Origin: Treponema rectale
Lineage (GTDB): Bacteria > Spirochaetota > Spirochaetia > Treponematales > Treponemataceae
Length of the DNA: 64,000 nt
Direction of reading: 5' to 3'
Assembly (NCBI RefSeq): GCF_014202035.1
Contig: NZ_JACHFR010000003.1
Span: 239,155 to 303,154 of the forward strand
Below, one piece after another: positions 1-9,419 of this stretch; within the stretch, counting starts at the first letter, position 1, and each line of letters begins with the position of its first letter. A program made the translations under genes and the position numbers. Below the pieces are notes generated by a model. That model saw only the letters and a list, made by a program, of their open reading frames with translations. It had not been told where the DNA came from and made no database searches.

Positions 1-42
1 GAAGGTGAAGCTTCTGCAGAAAAAGAAGCAGCTGCTAAATAA
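1..42 (+). CDS. C-terminal end of an upstream gene (partial)
   Basis: An open frame enters at base 1 and ends at a TAA at 40-42. It encodes a 13-residue tail rich in Ala, Glu and Lys (EGEASAEKEAAAK). Such low-complexity charged tails occur on several ribosomal proteins and chaperones, but nothing here identifies the family. Its terminator is not obvious in the following 110 bases. Confidence 0.5.
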   Translation, partial: EGEASAEKEAAAK

Positions 43-97
43 AGTCTGATAATTAAAAATCTTTATAAAACATATTCCAAAGATTCTCCATTTTTAG

Positions 98-126
98 TAT
101 AGTTAGCTAATGCTAATTTAAGTTAG
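98..126 (+). promoter_or_regulatory. Putative pyrKD promoter with TTAG/CTAA dyads
   Basis: TATAGT at 98-103 could be a -10 box; the matching -35 (TTCCAA, 75-80) is poor. It is followed by overlapping inverted repeats TTAGC-TAAT-GCTAA (103-116) and CTAA-tttaag-TTAG (113-126). The position just after the -10 suits an operator. No regulator is assigned. Confidence 0.35.
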
Positions 127-154
127 TATTAGTTTATTTAAGGATGGCGAAAAA

Positions 155-1978
155 TTGGATTTAGCTGATATTGATGAAAAAGGCAGGGGTATATTGTTTT
201 ATGGTGAAACAACTGTGGAAAAGTGTTTTGCCGTTAAAGGACAGTCAAATATTTATCTTCTTCAGACGACTATAGTTCAGCAGCATGAGAATCAGATTGG
301 TCCTAAACCGGGTCAGTTTTATTTAATAAAAGGACAGAAATCAGATGTTCAGTATAACAGACCTATAAGTGTTTACAGATGTGAGGAAAAATTTAACAGG
401 ACAACTTCCAGAAGTGAGTATACGGTTCAGTTCATGATAATGGAAAAGGGCAGGGGTACTCAGGAATTATGTCACTTTACAGCCGGAGAAAAAATGAAGG
501 TAATCGGTCCGCTTGGAACTCCCTGGCCTTCTCCTTCTGAAACAGTAGATTTTTCAAAAAATGAAATATGTATTGTCGGCGGAGGAATAGGAGTAGCTCC
601 TGTTGCAAATCTTGCTTCTTCCCTTCCTGACGGCTCATACGATTTTTATGCCAGTTTTAAAAGCGGAAGTTATGGTCTTGAGCATATTCATCCTTTTAAT
701 CTTGTAATTACTACTGATGATGGTTCGGAGGGAATAAAAGGAATGCTTCCGGTTGCGTTTACAAAAGATGCTGTAAAAAAAGCCGGATATAAAGTTATTT
801 ATGCCTGCGGTCCGACTCCTGCACTGGCTTATGTAAAATCTGTTGCGGAAGAACTTGGCATTCAGTGCTATGTAAGCATGGAACACAGAATGCTCTGTGG
901 TCTTGGGGCCTGTTTAGGCTGTACGATAGATACTTCCATAGGAAAAAAGAGGGTTTGTAAGGACGGACCTGTTTTTGATTCAAAAATAATAACATTTCCT
1001 AAACCTTCGTCTCGAAGAAAACCTCTGGAAGAAAACGAAGATCCGGATCTTACCGTTAATCTTGCCGGTATTACACTGAAGAACCCGGTAATTGCTACTG
1101 CAGGAACCTTTGCCTATGGCCAGAATTACCGCGGTGTTTCAGATGTGCGCTGGTGGGGTGCCATTACTTCAAAAGGAATAACCTATGAACCTAGAGCCGG
1201 TAACAGTGGTGAACGATGCCTTGAAGTTGTAGGCGGAAACATGAATTCCATAGGACTTCAGAATCCTGGTGTACCGTATTTTGTAGACAACCTTCTTTCT
1301 CCCATGCTTGAACTTGGTCCTGAGGTAATCGTAAATCTTGCCGGTAAAGATATAACTGAATATATAAACGGTGCAAGAATGCTTGATAAAACTGATGCAA
1401 AAATAATTGAACTTAACATCAGCTGTCCTAATGTGAGCGGAACTCCTTTCGGTATGGATCCGGAACTTGCATATTGGGCTGTAAAGCTTGTAAAGGAAGA
1501 AATTCATAAGCCGCTTTTTGTCAAACTTTCTCCAAATGCACCTGATATATGTGAAGTTGCAGAGTATTGTATAAATGCCGGAGCAGACGGACTTAGCCTC
1601 ATAAATATGGTTCATGGAGTTGCGATAAATATTGAGGAAGGAAAGCCATTCTTTGAAAAGGTTCATGCAGGATGGAGCGGACCTGCACTGAAGCCTCTTG
1701 CGCTCAGAATGGTTTATGATGTCATTGCCAGAATAAATACTCTTCCTCCGGAAAAACGGGTTCCGGTAATCGGAATTGGAGGTATTTCTGACTGGAAAGA
1801 TGCAGTTGAGTTTATTATGGCTGGTGCTGCGGCGGTCGGAGTCGGAGCTGCTAAGTTTACTAATCCTGATGTGGCTAAAGATATTACCGAAGGAATGAAA
1901 GCCTTTATGAAATCTCATGGTTACAGGAATCTTGCGCAGATGAGGGGAATTGCTCAGGTTGATAAAGGGGTGGTTTGA
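155..1978 (+). CDS. pyrKD: Fused dihydroorotate dehydrogenase PyrK-PyrD (class 1B)
   Basis: A single 607-residue chain carries both subunits of NAD-linked dihydroorotate dehydrogenase, which oxidises dihydroorotate to orotate in pyrimidine synthesis. Residues ~1-285 are PyrK: a ferredoxin-reductase fold with the FAD motif RPISVYR and the 2Fe-2S cysteines of CGLGACLGC plus a later RVC (~247-268). After a charged linker, ~300-607 are PyrD, with the NISCPNV loop whose Cys (~423) is the catalytic base of class 1B enzymes, and glycine-rich FMN phosphate-binding stretches. The start is TTG at 155 behind AAGGA (140-144); the nearby ATG at 144 runs into a stop after six codons. In most bacteria pyrK and pyrD are separate genes. 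The last 74 bases overlap the 3' end of the convergent helicase gene. Confidence 0.93.
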   Translation: MDLADIDEKGRGILFYGETTVEKCFAVKGQSNIYLLQTTIVQQHENQIGPKPGQFYLIKGQKSDVQYNRPISVYRCEEKFNRTTSRSEYTVQFMIMEKGRGTQELCHFTAGEKMKVIGPLGTPWPSPSETVDFSKNEICIVGGGIGVAPVANLASSLPDGSYDFYASFKSGSYGLEHIHPFNLVITTDDGSEGIKGMLPVAFTKDAVKKAGYKVIYACGPTPALAYVKSVAEELGIQCYVSMEHRMLCGLGACLGCTIDTSIGKKRVCKDGPVFDSKIITFPKPSSRRKPLEENEDPDLTVNLAGITLKNPVIATAGTFAYGQNYRGVSDVRWWGAITSKGITYEPRAGNSGERCLEVVGGNMNSIGLQNPGVPYFVDNLLSPMLELGPEVIVNLAGKDITEYINGARMLDKTDAKIIELNISCPNVSGTPFGMDPELAYWAVKLVKEEIHKPLFVKLSPNAPDICEVAEYCINAGADGLSLINMVHGVAINIEEGKPFFEKVHAGWSGPALKPLALRMVYDVIARINTLPPEKRVPVIGIGGISDWKDAVEFIMAGAAAVGVGAAKFTNPDVAKDITEGMKAFMKSHGYRNLAQMRGIAQVDKGVV

Positions 1979-3503
1979 TATGGCAGCCGTACTGTTTTTT
2001 TGATGCAAAACTGCCCTTTTTTATAAGGCCTGAATCTTCCAGCTGAACGAGGACTTCAAGCACATCATCAGAATGCCATGAATTTATTCTGCTGCTGACG
2101 TTATTTCTGTTCAGTTCATTGGTAAGGGCATTTAATAAAGCATCTTTTTTCAGGAGAAAGTTTTTTTTCCGGATAAAATGCATGACGGCAGCGGCATCTG
2201 CTGCAAAATAAGCCGGGTGTCTGCTGCTACATATGTCACATCCTTCACAGAAGGCCTGTTCTCCTCCTAAAGCGTCAAGCAGGACCTGTCTTCTGCAGCT
2301 TCTGCTTTCTGCAAATTTTTTCATGATTGATTTACGGCTTCCTTTTTCATGTTTTCCGTATTTTACGGAATCTTTCCAGTTCCACAGGAGAATGGCCTTT
2401 GCCGTACTTCCGTCTCTTCCTCCGCGGCCTGCTTCCTGAATGTAGCTTTCAGCAGTAGGACTTGCTTCCAGATGAATTACGGTCCTGATGTCTTTTTTAT
2501 CGATACCCATTCCAAATGCGCAGGTACAACATAATACGCCGTCTTTTTTCGGGTAAAACCATTTTTCAGTACGGTCTTTTTCTTCCTTAGTCATTCCCGC
2601 GTGATAAAACCGTACGTTTTCATAGCCCAGAACAGGAGCAAGTTCTCTTGCCATATCTTCAGATTTTCTTCTTGTGCCGCAGAATATTATGAGGGGCCCG
2701 GGCTCTTTTATGGCAAGGGAAAATGCAGCCCTTTTTTTGTTCCAGGCATTTATGACGCTGTAGTGTATGTTCGGTCTGTCAGAACAGCTCCTTATTATGC
2801 GTGCATTACCGTCAAAAAGTATTTCTGAAATTCTTGCAAGAACTTCAGGAGAGGCTGTTGCTGTAAAGGCTGTTACGCATTTTGGGTTCAGTTCTTTTAT
2901 AATGCTTCCTAAAGTCAGATAGGACGGACGGAATGAGTCTCCCCATTCGCTGACGCAGTGGGCTTCATCTATTGCAATATGGGCTATTGGAGTTTTTTTC
3001 AATTCTTCAATCAGTTTCTTGTCCTGGAGAACTTCAGGGTTTGCAAGAATTACTTTTGCTTTGCTGCGTATCATCTGAAGGTTGTTGAGCCGTTCCCCGA
3101 CGCTTTGTCCGCCTTTGAGTACTGCGCTGACAATTCCTGCGTCATCCATTCTGCGCTTCTGGTCCGACATCAGTGCGATAAGCGGATACAGTATGAGGGT
3201 AGGTCCTTTAAGAAGCAGTGCCGGAACGAGAAAACATAAAGATTTTCCGGCTCCTGTAGGCAGAAGGACAATCTGGTTTGGGGGAGGAAAATCTTCTTCT
3301 GTATCATTTTCCGGAATATTATTTATTTTATTGCGGCACCCGGCCTGTTCTGCTGCATCCATTATGTTTGCAATTACAATGCGCTGCCACGGGTACAGGT
3401 AGTTTATTTTAAATGCTTTTCTTGCGGCATTCAGTACCGGGTCATCAACTGGTTCATCCTGCTGCGACATTTTTGTTTCTTTGTAGATTTCCTGATTTTC
3501 CAT
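1905..3503 (-). CDS. RecQ-type ATP-dependent DNA helicase (first of two)
   Basis: A 532-residue superfamily 2 helicase of the RecQ class. The motifs are in order: Walker A LPTGAGKSLCF, DEAHCVSEWG (motif II plus the aromatic-rich loop), TAFTATAS (III), the second RecA fold with FGMGIDKKDIR, and motif VI QEAGRGGRDG. A Cys-rich zinc-binding segment follows (SCRR...CEGCDIC). There is no recognisable HRDC domain, and the chain is shorter than the HRDC-containing RecQ encoded at 41886-43835. The start is uncertain: ATG at 3503 or at 3470, neither with a good ribosome binding site. Its C-terminal codons overlap the end of pyrKD on the other strand. Likely role: unwinding of recombination or repair intermediates in the cytoplasm. 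Confidence 0.88.
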   Translation of the reverse strand: MENQEIYKETKMSQQDEPVDDPVLNAARKAFKINYLYPWQRIVIANIMDAAEQAGCRNKINNIPENDTEEDFPPPNQIVLLPTGAGKSLCFLVPALLLKGPTLILYPLIALMSDQKRRMDDAGIVSAVLKGGQSVGERLNNLQMIRSKAKVILANPEVLQDKKLIEELKKTPIAHIAIDEAHCVSEWGDSFRPSYLTLGSIIKELNPKCVTAFTATASPEVLARISEILFDGNARIIRSCSDRPNIHYSVINAWNKKRAAFSLAIKEPGPLIIFCGTRRKSEDMARELAPVLGYENVRFYHAGMTKEEKDRTEKWFYPKKDGVLCCTCAFGMGIDKKDIRTVIHLEASPTAESYIQEAGRGGRDGSTAKAILLWNWKDSVKYGKHEKGSRKSIMKKFAESRSCRRQVLLDALGGEQAFCEGCDICSSRHPAYFAADAAAVMHFIRKKNFLLKKDALLNALTNELNRNNVSSRINSWHSDDVLEVLVQLEDSGLIKKGSFASKKQYGCHIKPPLYQPEQFPSSAQDSCNHEIS

Positions 3504-3622
3504 ATATAATATATTTTCACTGTTTTTTCAAAATCACCACTTTATTAAAAAAATATTTCTGCCAGGGGTTGTTTCTGAGACATTTATATATGAAGATTTC
3601 GTCAACAAAGGCTTTAATTACG

Positions 3623-3651
3623 TTGTCTTTTGTAGAAATTTATGCGATAAT
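3623..3651 (+). promoter_or_regulatory. purB promoter, predicted leaderless
   Basis: TTGTCT (3623-3628), 17-bp spacer, GATAAT (3646-3651). The purB ATG lies 9 bases after the -10 and has no Shine-Dalgarno sequence, so the transcript should begin at or within a few bases of the start codon. Confidence 0.65.
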
Positions 3652-3660
3652 TATTTTATT

Positions 3661-5082
3661 ATGGAAACACGTAATATTTTTGAAAATCTTTCTTGTATTG
3701 ATCACCGTTATTCACTTTCAGAAGCTTCTGTTTTTGAAGGCCTGTCAAAATATATTTCAGAAGAGGCAAGTATCCGCTCCTGTGCAAAGTGTGAGGCAGC
3801 CCTTGTTAAGGCACACCTTAAGATGCGCGGAAATCTTACTGACGCAGCCGTAAAGAAACTTGATGAGGTTGCTGAAAATATTGATCCTCAGGAAGTTTAT
3901 GCTGAGGAAGAAAAGACAAAGCATAATATCCGTGCTCTGGTTAACGTTATGAAGACAAAAGTTGACTCAGAAATCGGACCTCTCATTCATCTTGGTGCAA
4001 CATCCGTTGATATTCTTGATACAGCCCTCAGCTGCCGCATGCGTGATGTAACTAAAAACGTTGTTCTTCCTGAACTTAAAACTCTTGAAAAGTATTTGTG
4101 TGAAATAGCTGAAAGGGAATGTGCTACTCCTCAGGTTGGACGTACTCACGGTCAGCATGCCGTTCCTATTACATTCGGATGGAGTATCGCTGAATTTGTA
4201 AGCCGCCTCGGAAAATCAATTCTCCGCATTGAAGAGCTTTCAAATCAGCTTGTCGGTAAGCTTGCAGGCCCTGTAGGTTCTTATAACGGTCCGTCGATGA
4301 TTGTAAAGGATCCTGAAGAACTTGAAAGAATGTATGTCGGATTCCTTGGACTTCAGCCTTCAGAATATTCCAACCAGCTGGTTGAACCGGAATATGTACT
4401 ACGTCTTCTTCTCGAGATGAATGTTGCGTTCGGAATAATTGCAAACCTTGCAGATGATCTCCGTAATCTGCAGCGTTCTGAAATCGGTGAGGTTTTTGAA
4501 TATTTCGCTGCCACACAGGTAGGTTCTTCCACAATGCCACAGAAACGTAATCCCTGGAACAGTGAGCACGTTAAGTCTCTGTGGAAGGCTATGTGTCCCC
4601 GTGTAATTACATTTTATATGGATCAGATTTCTGAACATCAGAGGGATCTTACAAATTCAGCAAGCCAGCGTTTTATTTCGGATTATGTTTCAGGATTTAC
4701 AATGGCCGTTGCCCGCATGAACAGTGTAGTAAAGGGACTGCAGGCAGATAAGGAAGGAATGGCCCGTAATCTTGAAAATGCCGGTGGAAAAGTAAAGGGT
4801 GGCGTTCTTGCTGAACCTGCTTATATCCTTCTTGGAGAAGCCGGATATAATGACGGTCATGAAATTATCCGTAAGATTACTCTTGAGGCTGAGCAGAGCG
4901 GAAAAACCTTCTTTGAAGTTCTTAAGACTCACGAAAAAGAATTTAAGGATATTACAGCACAGCTTGAAAAACTTGGAGTAGAAAATCCTGCAAATTTCTT
5001 TGAGCATCCTTCAAATTACTGCGGACTTGCTGCGGTTAAGTCAAAGAGGCTTGCTCAGAAATATGCAGAACTTATGAAATAG
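3661..5082 (+). CDS. purB: Adenylosuccinate lyase
   Basis: A 473-residue enzyme of the fumarase/aspartase superfamily. It cleaves SAICAR and adenylosuccinate to release fumarate, at two steps of purine nucleotide synthesis. The flexible catalytic signature loop GSSTMPQKRNP is intact, the TSVD segment and the QVGRTHGQHA histidine motif are present, and length is normal. The ATG at 3661 is preceded by no ribosome binding site but by a well-formed promoter. The gene heads a tight run with the oxidoreductase gene (6-bp gap), lolA, the rodZ-like gene, rimO and uvrD, so six unrelated housekeeping functions may share one mRNA. Confidence 0.95.
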   Translation: METRNIFENLSCIDHRYSLSEASVFEGLSKYISEEASIRSCAKCEAALVKAHLKMRGNLTDAAVKKLDEVAENIDPQEVYAEEEKTKHNIRALVNVMKTKVDSEIGPLIHLGATSVDILDTALSCRMRDVTKNVVLPELKTLEKYLCEIAERECATPQVGRTHGQHAVPITFGWSIAEFVSRLGKSILRIEELSNQLVGKLAGPVGSYNGPSMIVKDPEELERMYVGFLGLQPSEYSNQLVEPEYVLRLLLEMNVAFGIIANLADDLRNLQRSEIGEVFEYFAATQVGSSTMPQKRNPWNSEHVKSLWKAMCPRVITFYMDQISEHQRDLTNSASQRFISDYVSGFTMAVARMNSVVKGLQADKEGMARNLENAGGKVKGGVLAEPAYILLGEAGYNDGHEIIRKITLEAEQSGKTFFEVLKTHEKEFKDITAQLEKLGVENPANFFEHPSNYCGLAAVKSKRLAQKYAELMK

Positions 5083-5088
5083 GAATTT

Positions 5089-6237
5089 ATGTCACTGGAC
5101 GGATTTTATACTGCTGCACTTATAGGATGCGGACGCATCGGTTTCTCTCTCGGTCACGACGAAAAGCGTGAACAGCCTGCAAGTCATACAATGGCTTTGC
5201 TTGATAATCCGCGCATTAAGATTGTTGCAGGGTGTGATAAAAACCCTGAGAATCTTGCTGCGTGGCATGAGGAAGTCCCCTATGCCCAGGTTTATGAAAA
5301 CTCTGCATCCCTTTATCAGCATCATCATCCGGATATTGTCATCGTAGCAGTAAATGAGGCTTATCACCTTGAGGAAGCTGTTGCGGCTATAGAAGCAGAA
5401 CCTAAGCTTTTGATTCTGGAAAAACCTGTTGCCCTTAATCTGGAGGAAGCTTTCAAGATTAAGGAAATTGCAGAAAGTAAAAAGGTTCCTGTCCTGATTA
5501 ATCACGAAAGACGTTTTTCTGAAGATTATATTACTGCAAAAAACTATATGCCTGGTATCGGTCCTATTATAAACATAAGGGCAACTCTTTCTTCGTCAAT
5601 GGCTGTTTATGACCAGAACGAAGAAAGCAGCGGAGCTTATTCCCTTATACATGACGGTACTCATCTCAGTGATATAGTTCTTTATTTTCTGGAAGATCTT
5701 AATTCTCCTTCGACGACCATAGAAACACTTACGTCTCTTACTGTGCCGTCTGGAGAGCAGGTTTCTTCTCCTAATGATTCTCTTATCAAAAAGGATGAGA
5801 AGCAGAAAAAGATTATTGTAAATACCCTTTTGAAAAGACCGGTTCTTACCGGAGTTGTCAGGGATGAAAATGGAGTTGTGCGTCAGGTTTGTGCTCATTA
5901 TATTACTCACGGCTGTCCTGATGTAGAGCTTCTGTTTGTCGGCCGTTCAAAGTATTTTGGTTTTGAGATAGAAATAAACGGAACGGACGGAAGAATTTGT
6001 ATTGGAAACGGTTACTGTAAGTTATATAAGGCGGAAGAGTCCAATCTGTATTCTGACCTTTTTTCGCTGAGATGTGATAAGTCAGCAAAGATTCCTGTTA
6101 AAACCAGGTATTTTTCTAATATGGTTCAGAATGCCATAGATTTTCTTGATGAAAAGGAAAACCTTAAGTCTACGCTGCAGACCGGAATAAATGCTCTTGC
6201 AATTCTTGAAGAAATTCGCAAACTACTAAAGGGTTGA
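5089..6237 (+). CDS. Gfo/Idh/MocA-family NAD(P)-dependent oxidoreductase
   Basis: A 382-residue protein with an N-terminal Rossmann fold (GCGRIGFSLG near residue 13, in place of the canonical GxGxxG) and the family's EKP motif (LILEKPVALN) followed by INHERRF. The C-terminal half is the alpha/beta substrate domain. Family members oxidise or reduce sugars, inositols or related compounds; the substrate cannot be told from sequence. The start ATG follows AGGA (5083-5086) and lies six bases after purB. The next gene, lolA, follows closely, so it is probably co-transcribed. Cytoplasmic; no signal peptide. Confidence 0.82.
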   Translation: MSLDGFYTAALIGCGRIGFSLGHDEKREQPASHTMALLDNPRIKIVAGCDKNPENLAAWHEEVPYAQVYENSASLYQHHHPDIVIVAVNEAYHLEEAVAAIEAEPKLLILEKPVALNLEEAFKIKEIAESKKVPVLINHERRFSEDYITAKNYMPGIGPIINIRATLSSSMAVYDQNEESSGAYSLIHDGTHLSDIVLYFLEDLNSPSTTIETLTSLTVPSGEQVSSPNDSLIKKDEKQKKIIVNTLLKRPVLTGVVRDENGVVRQVCAHYITHGCPDVELLFVGRSKYFGFEIEINGTDGRICIGNGYCKLYKAEESNLYSDLFSLRCDKSAKIPVKTRYFSNMVQNAIDFLDEKENLKSTLQTGINALAILEEIRKLLKG

Positions 6238-6263
6238 TTTTTGATTGTACGTGGGAGTTAAAA

Positions 6264-6923
6264 ATGAATAAAAAGATCATTATGCTTTTAGGCGGTATTT
6301 TTTTCTGGGCAGCCGGAATATGTTCTGCCCAGATTCAGACTGCCAGTGAATTTTTTAAAACGCTGAGTGATTATTATGCTACATTTAATGATTATGAGGC
6401 TGATCTGACTATGGAAGTTGCCGGTCAGGAAATGAAAGGCAAGGTAAGTTTCAAGAAGCCTGAAATGGTTCGGATTGATTTTTCTGATCCGGCAGAGCAG
6501 GTATTCGTATACAATGGTGATAATCTCGTCATATATCTTCCTGGAAATTCTGCAATTCTTGAGCAGCATACAGAAGGAAATCTTGCAAAATCAATGACGG
6601 GTCTCGGTCTTCTTAAGCGTTATTATACTGTTGCCTATGAAAGCGGTCCTGAGGCTGTTCCTTTTGAGGAAGGCAGCGAGGATATGGTTATAAACCTAGT
6701 TATGTACCGCCGTTCTACATCGGAGGTGTTTTCTTCAATAAGGATGTCTGTAGGTGCGGAAGATAATCTTATCAGGCGCGTTGAAGCCAAGACTACGGCA
6801 GGAGCTGTTTACAGTATTTCTTTTGATAATTATAACATAAATACAAAAATGTCCGACCAGCGCTTCATTTATGATCCGCCTTCTTCTGCAAATAATTATA
6901 AAAACTTTTTGCTTTCAGAGTAG
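6264..6923 (+). CDS. lolA: Outer-membrane lipoprotein carrier protein LolA-like
   Basis: A 220-residue periplasmic protein. Residues 1-~20 form a Sec signal peptide (MNKK start, hydrophobic core, ICSAQ cleavage region). The mature part shows the LolA pattern: an early SDYYATFNDYEADLTM helix-strand, KGKVSFKKPEMVRIDFSDP, and VFVYNGDNLVIYLP. LolA ferries lipoproteins from the inner to the outer membrane. I chose ATG at 6264, behind GGGAG, over an upstream in-frame ATG at 6234 that has no good site and would bury the signal peptide. The adjacent rodZ-like gene begins 12 bases after the stop. Confidence 0.85.
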   Translation: MNKKIIMLLGGIFFWAAGICSAQIQTASEFFKTLSDYYATFNDYEADLTMEVAGQEMKGKVSFKKPEMVRIDFSDPAEQVFVYNGDNLVIYLPGNSAILEQHTEGNLAKSMTGLGLLKRYYTVAYESGPEAVPFEEGSEDMVINLVMYRRSTSEVFSSIRMSVGAEDNLIRRVEAKTTAGAVYSISFDNYNINTKMSDQRFIYDPPSSANNYKNFLLSE

Positions 6924-6935
6924 ACGGGGATTGAA

Positions 6936-8036
6936 ATGGAAAGTTACGGTCTTATTTTAAGGAATGCCAGAGAGGCAAAAAATCTTGATGTAGAAACTAT
7001 AGCAAGAGAAACTTCTGTTTCCAGAACTTATCTCCTTGCCATGGAAAATGAAAAGGAAGATGAGTTTCCGGATGGTCCGTATATTACCGGGTTTTTGCGT
7101 ATTTATTGTGAATATCTTGATGTTGATGCAGAAAATGTAATCCGTCTTTATGAATCAAAAAAACTTCAGGAGACTCCGGTTCCGGTTCAACTGCTGGAAA
7201 GAAAGGCACCCCGGTTCATTAAACCTCTTGTAATTGTTACATCTTCTGTTATTGTTCTCGGACTTGCCATATGGCTTTTAGTGGGAGTTTTCAGAATTCC
7301 TCAGAAAATTAATGAACGTAACCGTAAAAACAACCTTTCGGAAGAAAACCGTACCTATCGTATAGGCTCTGAGGTTACTCAGGTAAGGCTTAAGAAGGGG
7401 GATCAGATTCTTATTCCTTCCAGTGAAGGCGAAGATAAGAATATCGTTATAACGGTTTCTGATACTTTAGGAAAACTTTCTCTTTCTACACCGGTTGGAC
7501 TCCAGATTCTTGAATTTACTGATGACAGAAAGATTGATCTTAATGGAGATGGTAAACTTTTCTTCTGCATATACCTCAGTGACATCAGCAGAAAGAAGGA
7601 TTACGGTGCTGAGGTCCGCATGTTTATGAGTGCGGAAGACGGAAGTATTATTGCTCCGAATACGACTGAGATTTCAGCAGTAGAAACTTCTACAAAGGCA
7701 GATATTCTCCGCCGTACAGTCATTCATGAAAGCAACAGACCTTATCCGTTTACAGTAGAAGTTACTTTCCGCGGTTCCTGCATGTTCAGGCGTAAGGTTG
7801 ATTCTTCTTCTTACGAGGAATCCTACTATCACAGTTCTGAACAGATTACGGAGCGTCCTAATAATGCAATAAGGCTCTGGATGAGCAATTCCAATGCTGT
7901 CAACATCAGGCTTACTGCTGATACGTCCCGATATGATCTCGAAGTTGGACGTGCAGGTGAAGTTAAGGCTGAAGATATTAAATGGGTTCATGATAGTGAT
8001 GGAATGTACCGCATTGTCGTGATGGAACTTGACTGA
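6936..8036 (+). CDS. RodZ-like membrane protein with N-terminal HTH
   Basis: A 366-residue protein with a Cro/C1-type helix-turn-helix (residues ~5-70, LRNAREAKNLDVETIARETSV), one transmembrane segment at ~100-122, and a large extracytoplasmic C-terminal region rich in beta strands. This is the RodZ layout: the HTH binds MreB rather than DNA and the protein helps set cell shape. The C-terminal region is longer than that of typical short RodZ proteins and I do not recognise its sub-domains. The start has GGGG eight bases upstream. It sits between lolA and rimO in the purB run. Confidence 0.75.
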   Translation: MESYGLILRNAREAKNLDVETIARETSVSRTYLLAMENEKEDEFPDGPYITGFLRIYCEYLDVDAENVIRLYESKKLQETPVPVQLLERKAPRFIKPLVIVTSSVIVLGLAIWLLVGVFRIPQKINERNRKNNLSEENRTYRIGSEVTQVRLKKGDQILIPSSEGEDKNIVITVSDTLGKLSLSTPVGLQILEFTDDRKIDLNGDGKLFFCIYLSDISRKKDYGAEVRMFMSAEDGSIIAPNTTEISAVETSTKADILRRTVIHESNRPYPFTVEVTFRGSCMFRRKVDSSSYEESYYHSSEQITERPNNAIRLWMSNSNAVNIRLTADTSRYDLEVGRAGEVKAEDIKWVHDSDGMYRIVVMELD

Positions 8037-8054
8037 TAGTTTTGTGGAATTTTT

Positions 8055-9419
8055 ATGAATAAAACTTTTTTCCTTGATCAGCATGGCTGTGCAAAGAATC
8101 AGGTCGATGGTGAACTTATTATAACCCGACTTGAAAAAATGGGGCTTACCCGTGTAGAGGATGCAGCAGAAGCTGACCTTATAATAATTAATTCCTGCGG
8201 GTTTATAGAAAGTGCAAAAAAAGAAAGCCTGGATTCTCTTATGGGAGCAAGAACTGCTTATCCTGATGCAAAGATAATTCTTGCAGGCTGTCTTGCTGAA
8301 CGTTACGCTGAGCTTTTTAAAACGGAACTTCCTGAAGCAGACGGAATTTTTGGTAACGGAAATATTGATTTAATTGATTCTGCGGTAAAGGAACTTTTTG
8401 ACGGAAAACGGCCTGTGGTAAAACCTGCTCAGAAGGGAGTCTGTTCCGGAGACAGAGATACCTATCTTAATTTTAAGGGCAGTGCATACGTTAAGATTAC
8501 AGAGGGCTGTAATAACCGCTGTACTTTTTGTGCCATTCCTATTATCAGGGGAGAACTAAGATCAAGAAATGCTGATGAAATCGTAAAAGAAATGCAGCAG
8601 CTGTCTGATTCCGGCATTCATGAGATAAATCTTATCGGACAGGATCTTGCGGCTTACGGTACCGGTGCAACGGACGACGGCTTTACTCTTCCTGAACTGA
8701 TAAAGAAAATTTCTAAAGAAGTAAAAGGCAATATCTGGATTCGTCTTCTTTATATTCATCCTGATCATTTTGTTCCTGAAATCCTGGATGAGATGAAAAA
8801 GGATTCCAGGTTTCTTCCATATTTTGACATTCCGTTTCAAAGCGGAGATTCTGATGTAATTCATGCAATGAACAGAAAGGGCTCATCTCAGGAATACATC
8901 CGTCTTGTAAAAAAGATTCGTGAAGTTTTTCCTCAGAGTGCAGTAAGGACTACCTTTTTGACAGGTTTTCCGGGAGAAACTGAGAAGGCAGCAGAAAATA
9001 CCTGTGATTTCCTGAAAGCTATAGAAAGTGACTGGTCCGGCTGTTTTACTTACAGCAGGGAAGATGATACGCCTGCAGCCCGAATGAAAAATACTGTCCC
9101 AAAAAAAGTTGCAGTACAGAGGGAGCACCGCCTTCAGGAAATTCAGTCAGAAATTACAGAACGCCGCTTAAAGGAACGTACCGGTAAAATTTATGATGTT
9201 CTTGTTGAAGAGATTGTAGAAAATCAGTCTGGCGGAGATGACGGGCTTGCAATAGGAAGGGCCTGGTTCCAGGCTCCTGAAATAGATGGAAGTGTTGTAA
9301 TCCGTTATGATCTTGACGACAGTAAGGCTGTATCCGAAATTGTTCCGGGGGCGCTTGTTAAGGTTAAGGTTTTTGCTTCTTCACAGGTAGATGTAGACGG
9401 AGAATATTGTGGCAGCTGA
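8055..9419 (+). CDS. rimO: Ribosomal protein uS12 methylthiotransferase RimO
   Basis: A 454-residue radical-SAM methylthiotransferase that adds a methylthio group to the conserved Asp of ribosomal protein S12. The N-terminal domain holds three cysteines for the second Fe-S cluster (GCAKNQ, NSCGF, AGCLAE). The radical SAM motif CNNRCTFC is near residue 155, followed by the AIPIIRG segment typical of this family. A C-terminal TRAM-like domain closes the protein. The last 11 bases overlap the start of the downstream helicase gene, indicating translational coupling. RimO rather than MiaB is suggested by the GCAKNQVD start and by length. Confidence 0.92.
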   Translation: MNKTFFLDQHGCAKNQVDGELIITRLEKMGLTRVEDAAEADLIIINSCGFIESAKKESLDSLMGARTAYPDAKIILAGCLAERYAELFKTELPEADGIFGNGNIDLIDSAVKELFDGKRPVVKPAQKGVCSGDRDTYLNFKGSAYVKITEGCNNRCTFCAIPIIRGELRSRNADEIVKEMQQLSDSGIHEINLIGQDLAAYGTGATDDGFTLPELIKKISKEVKGNIWIRLLYIHPDHFVPEILDEMKKDSRFLPYFDIPFQSGDSDVIHAMNRKGSSQEYIRLVKKIREVFPQSAVRTTFLTGFPGETEKAAENTCDFLKAIESDWSGCFTYSREDDTPAARMKNTVPKKVAVQREHRLQEIQSEITERRLKERTGKIYDVLVEEIVENQSGGDDGLAIGRAWFQAPEIDGSVVIRYDLDDSKAVSEIVPGALVKVKVFASSQVDVDGEYCGS

